Shown here: in pieces, positions 6,293 to 11,838 of the stretch | How positions within the stretch are numbered: the first letter of the stretch is position 1 | Layout: each line of letters begins with the position of its first letter | Assembly (NCBI GenBank): GCA_007123015.1 | Contig: SKSL01000274.1 | Span: 1 to 11,838, forward strand | Reading direction: 5' to 3' | Length of the DNA: 11,838 nt | Origin: Natronohydrobacter sp. | Lineage (GTDB): Bacteria > Pseudomonadota > Alphaproteobacteria > Rhodobacterales > Rhodobacteraceae | The notes under the pieces: generated by a model | Seen by the model: the letters and a program-made list of their open reading frames with translations, nothing else | Told to the model about the DNA's origin: nothing | Database searches by the model: none | Made by a program: the position numbers and the translations under genes

Positions 6293-7309
6293 TTGGGCAT
6301 CAGCGCCTTGACCCCGCCATCCGCCGCGACCGCCGCGTCCGTGTCGCAGATCGAATTCGCCGATAATCGCCTGTTGATCGAATTATGCGGCGAATATGAC
6401 CGGAACCTGACCCATCTGGAAAGTCATCTTGGGGTGCAGATCGTCCGACGTGGCAACCAGCTCGATATCATAGGGCCAGAGGATGTGCGCACGCATACCA
6501 TCAAGATCCTCGAAGCGCTGTATCAGCGGCTGGAAGAAGGGCGCAATGTCGAACCGGGCGATGTCGCCGCTCTGATCCGCATCTCGCGCGAACCCGATCC
6601 GGAAGATGCGTCCGAAGAACAGCTTGAAATGTTCCGCACGGGTCGGCTGGAAATCCGCACGCGCAAGAAGATCATCTCGCCCCGCACCAAGGCGCAGCAG
6701 GACTATACCCGCGCGCTGATGGCGAATGTGCTGAATTTCGGCATCGGGCCTGCCGGGACGGGCAAGACCTATCTGGCAGTGGCTGTGGGCGTGCAGATGA
6801 TTTCGGACGGATTGGTGGAAAAGATCATCCTGTCACGCCCGGCGGTCGAAGCGGGCGAGCGGCTGGGCTTTCTGCCGGGCGACATGAAGGAAAAGGTCGA
6901 TCCTTACATGCAGCCGCTCTATGATGCGCTGAACGATTTCCTGCCCTCCAAGCAACTGCAAAAGCTGATGGAGGAACGCAAGATCGAGATCGCGCCCCTC
7001 GCCTTCATGCGCGGGCGCACACTGTCCAATGCCTTTGTCGTTCTGGATGAGGCGCAGAACGCGACTGAGATGCAGATGAAGATGTTCCTGACCCGTCTGG
7101 GCGAAGGCTCTCGCATGGTAATCACCGGCGATCGCAGCCAGGTTGATCTGCCGCGCGGGGTGCAATCGGGGCTGCGGGCGGCAGAGCGGATTCTGGACGG
7201 GGTCGAGGGGATCAGCTTCAGCTATTTCACCTCGGCCGATGTGGTGCGCCACCCGCTGGTGGCACGGATCATCCAGGCCTATGAGCGCGACGAGGAAAAG
7301 GGTGACTGA
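6293..7309 (+). CDS. ybeZ: PhoH-like ATPase (YbeZ)
   Basis: A PhoH-family P-loop NTPase of 338 residues, the YbeZ partner usually encoded next to YbeY and linked to rRNA maturation; its exact activity is unsettled. The N-terminal third (to about residue 120) matches the usual PhoH leader. Walker A GPAGTGKT is at 152-159 and Walker B FVVLDEAQ at 248-255 (D252, E253). SRPAVEAGERLGFLPGD and TGDRSQVDLP are further family signatures. The start is TTG 6293, preceded by a perfect AGGAGG six bases upstream; the 26 in-frame residues before it (from 6215) are an unconserved Arg-rich stretch without a ribosome binding site. It overlaps ybeY by 8 bases, indicating translational coupling. No signal peptide is visible, so it should be cytosolic. 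The gene is often annotated simply as phoH. Confidence 0.95.
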   Translation: MGISALTPPSAATAASVSQIEFADNRLLIELCGEYDRNLTHLESHLGVQIVRRGNQLDIIGPEDVRTHTIKILEALYQRLEEGRNVEPGDVAALIRISREPDPEDASEEQLEMFRTGRLEIRTRKKIISPRTKAQQDYTRALMANVLNFGIGPAGTGKTYLAVAVGVQMISDGLVEKIILSRPAVEAGERLGFLPGDMKEKVDPYMQPLYDALNDFLPSKQLQKLMEERKIEIAPLAFMRGRTLSNAFVVLDEAQNATEMQMKMFLTRLGEGSRMVITGDRSQVDLPRGVQSGLRAAERILDGVEGISFSYFTSADVVRHPLVARIIQAYERDEEKGD

Positions 7310-7835
7310 CACCCCGCTGGTCGATCTGGTGATCGAGGATCCGCGCTGGGACGAGGACCGTTTGAGCGCCCTCGCTGAGCGGGCAGCACAGGCCACACTT
7401 GCGCATCTGGGGCTGCTTGCCGAGGGGTTTGAAATCGCCCTCCTGGCCTGCGACGATGCCCGGATCGCGGCGCTGAATACCGAGTTTCGCGACAAGCCGC
7501 AGCCGACCAATGTGCTCAGTTGGCCCACATGGGATCTGAGCACTGACACAGAGGGTGCCCCCCCTGATCTGCCGGAGCCGGGCGACGGGGCAGACCCCGA
7601 ATCCCTTGGCGATATCGCGCTGTCTTATGACACCTGTGCGCAAGAGGCCGCCGAGCAGGGCAAGGAATTCGACGCGCATCTGATGCATCTTGTTGTCCAT
7701 TCGGTGCTGCATCTGCTAGGATACGACCATATCCGTGACAAAGATGCCGCGTTGATGGAAGAAACCGAAGTGGCGATACTTGCGCAACTCGGGGTCGCGG
7801 ACCCATATGAAACCGGGGCCGAGATGCCCCTGTGA
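7302..7835 (+). CDS. ybeY: rRNA maturation RNase / endoribonuclease YbeY
   Basis: YbeY is a single-domain metallo-endoribonuclease involved in 16S rRNA 3'-end maturation and 70S ribosome quality control. It is 177 residues, slightly longer than the Escherichia coli protein. The metal site is HSVLHLLGYDH at 133-143, giving zinc ligands H133, H137 and H143. The usual second residue is Gly, here Ser134. NTEFRDKPQPTNVLSW (59-74) and LGDIALS (102-108) are the other conserved blocks. Between them an acidic Pro/Gly-rich insert (about residues 82-100) is longer than in the minimal family and is typical of alphaproteobacterial YbeY. The start is GTG 7302 with GAGG at 7292-7295. It lies inside the end of phoH (8-base overlap). 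The upstream open frame to 7143 is a shadow of phoH. Confidence 0.95.
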   Translation: MTDTPLVDLVIEDPRWDEDRLSALAERAAQATLAHLGLLAEGFEIALLACDDARIAALNTEFRDKPQPTNVLSWPTWDLSTDTEGAPPDLPEPGDGADPESLGDIALSYDTCAQEAAEQGKEFDAHLMHLVVHSVLHLLGYDHIRDKDAALMEETEVAILAQLGVADPYETGAEMPL

Positions 7836-7850
7836 TACTGGAAAGGACCG

Positions 7851-8723
7851 ATGGGCGATACGACAGACGGATCTAGTGCGGCGCAACGCGCGCAGGATGA
7901 TCCCAGAGAAAACGAAACGCGTGGCCTGTTTGGCCGCTTGTTCGATGCCCTGACCCCCGATGATGAGGACGCCCGCGAAAAGGCGGATGCGCTGGGACAG
8001 ACCTTGCCGGGTCTGGCCAATTTGCAACGCCTGCGCGTCTCGGATGTGGCAAGCCCCAAGGCCGAGATCATCGCTGTGGAACAGAGCGCCTCGCTTGCTG
8101 ACATCGTGGTGCAGTTCCGCGAATCCGGCTATTCCCGCATCCCGGTCTATGAAGATACGCTCGACAAGCCGTTAGGGCTGTTGCTGCTGAAAGACCTTGC
8201 CCTGCGCTACGGGTTCAACGGCCATCACGAGATTGATCTGCAAGCGCTGCTGCGCCCGATCCTTTATGTGCCGCCCTCGATGCCGCTTTCTGTGCTGTTG
8301 CGCAAGATGCAGGCCGAGCGCACGCATTTCGCGCTGGTGATCGACGAATATGGCGGGGTCGATGGGCTGGTGACGATTGAAGACCTGCTCGAACAGGTCG
8401 TGGGCGAAATCGAGGACGAGCACGATACGGAAGAAGACGCGATGATCGTGCAGGAAAGCCCTGAAGCCTTGCTGGTCGATGCGCGTACCGAGTTGGAAGA
8501 GTTGGAAGACGCACTGGGCTTCGCTCTTGCAGACCATGTCGATGACGAGGAAATCGAGACTTTGGGCGGGCTGATCTTCCTGTTGGCAGGCCATGTCCCG
8601 ATCCGCGGCGAGGTGATCGCGCATCCGTCCGGCGTGGAATTCGAGGTGATCGAGGCCGATCTGCGCCGCATCAAGCGCCTGCGCCTGCATCTGCCCCAAG
8701 CCCTGCACGACGCAGCACAGTGA
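7851..8723 (+). CDS. corC: CorC/YbeX-type CBS-domain protein (HlyC/CorC family)
   Basis: A cytosolic HlyC/CorC-family protein of 290 residues with no membrane-spanning DUF21 domain, as in YbeX/CorC. A variable acidic N-terminus comes first. CBS domain 1 is at about 64-122 (VASPKAEIIAVE, YSRIPVYEDTLDKPLGLLLLKD). CBS domain 2 is at about 132-188 (FALVIDEYGGVDGLVTIEDL). The C-terminal CorC_HlyC transporter-associated domain is at about 203-283 (ETLGGLIFLLAGHVPIRGE). The family was linked to Mg2+/Co2+ efflux, and YbeX more recently to ribosome biogenesis, which fits its YbeZ/YbeY neighbours. ATG 7851 is preceded by AAAGGA. It starts 15 bases after ybeY and ends 13 bases before lnt, so co-transcription is likely. 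The domain call is secure and the physiological role is inferred from context. Confidence 0.93.
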   Translation: MGDTTDGSSAAQRAQDDPRENETRGLFGRLFDALTPDDEDAREKADALGQTLPGLANLQRLRVSDVASPKAEIIAVEQSASLADIVVQFRESGYSRIPVYEDTLDKPLGLLLLKDLALRYGFNGHHEIDLQALLRPILYVPPSMPLSVLLRKMQAERTHFALVIDEYGGVDGLVTIEDLLEQVVGEIEDEHDTEEDAMIVQESPEALLVDARTELEELEDALGFALADHVDDEEIETLGGLIFLLAGHVPIRGEVIAHPSGVEFEVIEADLRRIKRLRLHLPQALHDAAQ

Positions 8724-8736
8724 CGGACCTGCCGAT

Positions 8737-10233
8737 TTGACACGCTGGACCCGGTGGCGCCCGCGCCTGCGACTGGCGGCGGGATATGGCAGCTTGGGCG
8801 CGCTGGCTGCTGCCGGGCAAGCGCCACTGGGCTGGTGGCCCGTCTCGATCGTGGCGCTGGCAGCGCTGTTCTTCATGCTGCCGCTGGCGCGCGATGGACG
8901 CGCGCTTGGGGGCCGCTTGTGGCTGGCGGGCACGGGCTATTTCGCCGCATCGCTGTTCTGGATCATCGAGCCGTTTTTCATCGAACCTGAAATCCATGGC
9001 TGGATGGCCCCGTTCGCGCTGGTGCTGATGGCGGGCGGGATGGCGCTGTTCTGGGCCGGGGCGGGAGCCTTGGCGGCTTTGGCCGAAGGCCGCGCGCGGC
9101 TGGTCGCGCTTGCTGCAGCCCTGATCGCGCTGGAGCTGTTGCGCGGCTGGGTTTTCACGGGCTTCCCTTGGGCGATGCTGGGCCATAGTGTGATCGGCAC
9201 GCCGCTGATGCAGCTTGCCGCCCTCACCGGCGCAGGGGGGCTGTCGCTGCTTATCGTGGGGGCGGCGCTGCTGCCCGTCTTTGGGGCGACCCTTGTCGCA
9301 CGCGGCATAGGGGCGGCGGTTGCGGCAGCATTGCTCTCTGCACTCTGGTTCTGGGGCACGGCTCAGACCGCCCTGCCCCCGGATCGGGACGCCGTGATCC
9401 GGCTTGCACAACCCAATGCGCCGCAAGACGAGAAATGGCTGCCCGAAAACATCCATTTCTTCTTCAACCGGCTTCTTGATCAGACAGCCTTTCCCGCTGA
9501 TCCCGCGCCTGCTCTGGTGATCTGGCCTGAAACTTCTGTGCCCTTCCTGCTGGAATTTCCCGGTGACGGGCTGAGCATGATGGCCGATGCCGCCGCCCTC
9601 CACGGCCAGGACACGCGTATCGGCTTCGGGGTGCAGCGCGATGAAGGTGGGCGTTTCTTCAACTCGCTGGCCATTCTGACCACAGAAACCGATATCACCC
9701 ATATCTATGACAAGCATCATCTGGTCCCCTTCGGCGAGTATATACCGTTTTCCGAATTCCTGCTCGGCACGCCCATCGGCGGGCTGGCCGGACAGGCGCT
9801 GATCGGCTACAGTCCCGGCCCCGGCCCGGAACTGCTGGACCTTGGTGCGCTGGGGCTGGCTTTGCCGCTGATCTGCTATGAAGCGATCTTCCCGCGCCAC
9901 CTGCGCACGGACATGCGCCCTGACTGGATCCTGCAGGTCACAAATGACGCCTGGTTCGGCGAGATCACGGGTCCTTTCCAGCACCTCGCCCAGGCGCGGT
10001 TGCGCGCAGTCGAACAGGGGCTGCCGCTCTTGCGTTCGGCCAATACCGGCGTTTCCGCCATCATCGATGCGCGCGGCGGGATCGTGGCTGATCTGGGGCT
10101 GGGGGTGACGGGTTTTCTGGATGGCCCGCTGCCCGGTGCCCTGCCGCCCACATTCTACAGCCGCCATGGTGACGCGCCGGTCTGGCTGCTTCTGACGCTG
10201 TTGGCTGTCGGCGCGCGGTTTATCCGGCGCTGA
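8737..10233 (+). CDS. lnt: Apolipoprotein N-acyltransferase Lnt
   Basis: Lnt is an inner-membrane enzyme that transfers the third acyl chain from a phospholipid to the N-terminal Cys of apolipoproteins, the last step of lipoprotein maturation. It is 498 residues. Several hydrophobic helices span about residues 15-205 and one ends the protein (482-495), enclosing a periplasmic nitrilase-fold domain. The catalytic triad is visible: E265 in VIWPETSVPF, K326 in YDKHHLVPFGEYIPF and C380 in LICYEAIFP. NDAWFG and the downstream RSANTG are further conserved blocks. The start is TTG 8737, 13 bases after corC; no better in-frame start exists before the first membrane helix, and the ribosome binding site is weak. 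The last 14 bases overlap the end of convergent deoA. A 498-codon antisense frame across the gene is a composition artefact. Confidence 0.96.
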   Translation: MTRWTRWRPRLRLAAGYGSLGALAAAGQAPLGWWPVSIVALAALFFMLPLARDGRALGGRLWLAGTGYFAASLFWIIEPFFIEPEIHGWMAPFALVLMAGGMALFWAGAGALAALAEGRARLVALAAALIALELLRGWVFTGFPWAMLGHSVIGTPLMQLAALTGAGGLSLLIVGAALLPVFGATLVARGIGAAVAAALLSALWFWGTAQTALPPDRDAVIRLAQPNAPQDEKWLPENIHFFFNRLLDQTAFPADPAPALVIWPETSVPFLLEFPGDGLSMMADAAALHGQDTRIGFGVQRDEGGRFFNSLAILTTETDITHIYDKHHLVPFGEYIPFSEFLLGTPIGGLAGQALIGYSPGPGPELLDLGALGLALPLICYEAIFPRHLRTDMRPDWILQVTNDAWFGEITGPFQHLAQARLRAVEQGLPLLRSANTGVSAIIDARGGIVADLGLGVTGFLDGPLPGALPPTFYSRHGDAPVWLLLTLLAVGARFIRR

Positions 10234-11527
10234 TCCGTTCCAGGATCAGTGGGCGGTCTTCGGCCACTTCGCCAATCTTGCAAGTCGCAAGGAACGCCGC
10301 TGTCGCGCGGTCTGCCTGCGCCTCATCGCGCGCATGGACAAAGGCCAGCAGATCGTCTTCCGCGACCTGCGTCCCTTCGGGCGCGATCTGCGCAAAGCCC
10401 ACGCGCGGGTCGATCCGGTCAGTGGGCTGCCTGCGCCCGCCGCCCATCTCGATCACCGCAAGCCCGATCTCGCGCGTGCGGTAACCTGTGACCACACCCG
10501 CGCGGGGGGCCGGGATGGGGCGGATCACGGGGGCTTGGGGCAGATGGGTTTGCGCGCGCGAGATGAAATCCGCAGGCCCCCCCAAGGCGCTGACCATCTG
10601 CTCGAACCGCTCAGCTGCGCGGCCCGAGTGGAAGGCCTCTTCCATCATCGCGCGCCCCTGCGCGATATCCGGCGCAAGCCCCGCGATCACCAGCGCCTCG
10701 GCCCCCAGCGCGCAGGTCACGTCCCAAAGTCGCGGAAAATGGCGCGCGCCGGTCAGGAAATCGACGGCATCCTGCACTTCGACCGCATTCCCGGCGCTCG
10801 GCGCAAGTGGTGCGTTCATGTCGGTGATCAGCGCGACAGTGCGGCAGCCCGCGCCATTCGCGACCTCAACCAGCGCGCGGGCCAGCCCCTCGGCCTGCTC
10901 CCGCGTCGCCATGAAAGCGCCATTGCCGCATTTCACATCCAGCACCAGCCCTTCCAGCCCCGCCGCCAGCTTCTTCGACAGGATCGAGGCTGTGATCAGA
11001 TCCATCGACTCGACTGTCGCCGTCACATCGCGCACGGCATAGAAGCGCTTGTCCGCCGGGGCGAGGCTGCCCGTCTGCCCGATGATCGCACAGCCCACCG
11101 CCTTCGTGACCCGCTGCAGCGTCGCGCCATCCGGGGCCGTGTCATAGCCGGCAATCGCATCGAGCTTGTCAAGCGTGCCGCCCGTATGGCCCAACCCCCG
11201 GCCAGAGATCATCGGCACCACGGCCCCGCAAGCGGCCAGCGCCGGGGCGAGCATCAGCGAGACATTATCGCCAATCCCGCCGGAGGAATGCTTGTCGATC
11301 ACCGGGCCATTGTCCCAGACCAGCACCTCGCCCGAATCGCGCATGGCTTCGGTCAAGGCCACGCGCTCGGCCAGCGACATGCCGCGCAGCACCACGGCCA
11401 TGGCGAAAGCGCCAAGCTGCGCATCGCCCAGATCGCCCGAAGTGATGCCCGCGACCAATGCGCGGATCTGCGCGGCGTCGAGCGCGCGGCCATCGCGTTT
11501 GCAGCGGATCAGTTCCTGATAGAGCAT
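10220..11527 (-). CDS. deoA: Thymidine phosphorylase DeoA
   Basis: DeoA cleaves thymidine (and deoxyuridine) with phosphate to the base and 2-deoxyribose-1-phosphate in pyrimidine salvage. The 435-residue protein aligns in my memory along its full length with the Escherichia coli enzyme. The phosphate/substrate loop DKHSSGGIGDNVSL is at 78-91, MISGRGLGHTGGTLDKL at 106-122, and SLAPADKRFYAVRDVTATV at about 154-172 includes the binding Lys and Arg. The C-terminal domain carries AVIEMGGGRRQ. The start is ATG 11525-11527, with GGAGG (complement of 11535-11539) 7 bases upstream. The 76-residue in-frame extension to 11755 overlaps the divergent gene and is spurious. The 3' end overlaps lnt by 14 bases. 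Upstream is an 81-bp divergent region with a strong dyad. Confidence 0.97.
   Translation of the reverse strand: MLYQELIRCKRDGRALDAAQIRALVAGITSGDLGDAQLGAFAMAVVLRGMSLAERVALTEAMRDSGEVLVWDNGPVIDKHSSGGIGDNVSLMLAPALAACGAVVPMISGRGLGHTGGTLDKLDAIAGYDTAPDGATLQRVTKAVGCAIIGQTGSLAPADKRFYAVRDVTATVESMDLITASILSKKLAAGLEGLVLDVKCGNGAFMATREQAEGLARALVEVANGAGCRTVALITDMNAPLAPSAGNAVEVQDAVDFLTGARHFPRLWDVTCALGAEALVIAGLAPDIAQGRAMMEEAFHSGRAAERFEQMVSALGGPADFISRAQTHLPQAPVIRPIPAPRAGVVTGYRTREIGLAVIEMGGGRRQPTDRIDPRVGFAQIAPEGTQVAEDDLLAFVHARDEAQADRATAAFLATCKIGEVAEDRPLILERISAG
10228..10251. repeat. Inverted repeat at the lnt/deoA convergent overlap
   Basis: CTGATCC (10230-10236) and GGATCAG (10243-10249) are a perfect 7-bp inverted repeat with a 6-base loop, extendable by one G-U and one C-G pair. 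It contains the lnt stop codon and lies inside the last codons of deoA. With the two genes overlapping there is no spacer for a normal terminator, so this may serve both strands. No T-run follows on either strand. Confidence 0.35.
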
Positions 11528-11554
11528 CTCGCGGCCTCCGTCCGGTTTGATTTC

Positions 11555-11587
11555 AGCCTTGCCTTGCGCTGCGCAAAAGGCAAGGCT
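11555..11587. promoter_or_regulatory. 33-bp dyad in the deoA/thioesterase divergent promoter region, candidate operator
   Basis: AGCCTTGCCTT (11555-11565) is repeated exactly inverted as AAGGCAAGGCT (11577-11587). The centre (GCGCTGCGC) is itself nearly palindromic. Each arm contains a tandem CCTTG/CAAGG repeat. The dyad lies 27 bases from the deoA ATG and 21 bases from the thioesterase ATG, in an 81-bp spacer, so it must overlap or adjoin both promoters. That position suggests a repressor site for divergent genes; a transcribed 5'-leader hairpin is the alternative. The binding protein is unknown. Confidence 0.5.
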
Positions 11588-11608
11588 TGGACTATGGAAG
11601 GAACCCCC

Positions 11609-11838
11609 ATGATCGATCCGCGCGTGGCCGCAAGTTTCAAGAAACAGTCCATGATGGCAAGCCTGGGCGCCGTATTGGTCGCAGCCAGCGATGGGCACTG
11701 CGTGATCCGCGCCCCGCATCTGGCGCAGTTCAACCAGCAACATGGCGCGGGACATGCTGCTGTTGCCTTTGCCCTGGGCGATTCGGCTGCGGGCTATGCC
11801 GCGCTGACCATGTTGCCCGAAGGCAAAGAGGTCATGTC
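11609..11838 (+). CDS. PaaI-like hotdog-fold thioesterase, N-terminal part (3' end outside window)
   Basis: The first 76 codons of a probable PaaI-family hotdog thioesterase, which would hydrolyse an acyl-CoA. FNQQHGAGHAAVAFALGDSA followed by AGYAALTML (residues 43-71) corresponds to the family block with the catalytic/CoA-facing region at the start of the central hotdog helix. The preceding segment carries the short N-terminal helix. ATG 11609 is preceded by GAAGGA at 11598-11602 and vicinity, about 6 bases upstream, a good ribosome binding site. No signal peptide is visible, so it is likely cytosolic. It is divergent from deoA and may share its dyad-controlled promoter region. The substrate cannot be deduced from this fragment. 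The family call is fairly strong despite the truncation. Confidence 0.8.
   Translation, partial: MIDPRVAASFKKQSMMASLGAVLVAASDGHCVIRAPHLAQFNQQHGAGHAAVAFALGDSAAGYAALTMLPEGKEVM

Noticed and set aside
8671..10167. 498-codon open frame antisense to lnt
   Set aside because: It mirrors lnt codon by codon, has low-complexity Gln/Arg/Gly-rich content without any domain, and is a common artefact of high GC third positions.
11528..11755. 76-residue N-terminal extension of DeoA
   Set aside because: It runs through the dyad and the divergent thioesterase gene; the ATG at 11527 has a good ribosome binding site and the correct family start.

Overview
The window looks like an ordinary chromosomal stretch of an alphaproteobacterium, most likely of the Rhodobacteraceae/Paracoccaceae group. 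It is GC-rich with strong G/C bias at third codon positions. The protein sequences and the gene order miaB - phoH(ybeZ) - ybeY - corC - lnt, together with deoA, smc and a TIGR03862-type flavoprotein, fit that group. The assignment rests on recognising protein families, not on a database search.

Layout. Bases 1-1609 hold the C-terminal half of the chromosome-condensation ATPase SMC, cut by the window edge. It converges on a reverse-strand flavoprotein (1666-2844). That gene is divergent, across a 77-bp AT-richer gap, from an endonuclease/exonuclease/phosphatase-fold protein (2922-3659). A gap of about 1.16 kb (3660-4819) follows in which I can support no gene. It contains two interleaved long inverted repeats and several hairpins, and is the least explained part of the window. 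From 4820 to 10233 a forward five-gene cluster runs: miaB (tRNA ms2i6A37 methylthiotransferase), phoH/ybeZ (PhoH-like ATPase), ybeY (rRNA maturation endonuclease), a CorC/YbeX CBS-domain protein and lnt (apolipoprotein N-acyltransferase). A 153-bp gap separates miaB from phoH; from phoH onward the genes overlap or lie within 16 bp and are probably co-transcribed. lnt overlaps the 3' end of convergent deoA (thymidine phosphorylase, reverse, 10220-11527) by 14 bp. deoA is divergent, across 81 bp carrying a 33-bp dyad, from a PaaI-like hotdog thioesterase that runs off the right edge (11609-11838).

Functional picture. The cluster is the widely conserved bacterial set linking tRNA modification, rRNA/ribosome quality control and lipoprotein maturation; the flanking genes serve chromosome segregation and nucleoside salvage. 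I found no rRNA, tRNA, CRISPR array, intact insertion sequence, prophage or defence system. The items most worth a second look are the interleaved inverted repeats at 3849-4178 and the dyad between deoA and the thioesterase gene.
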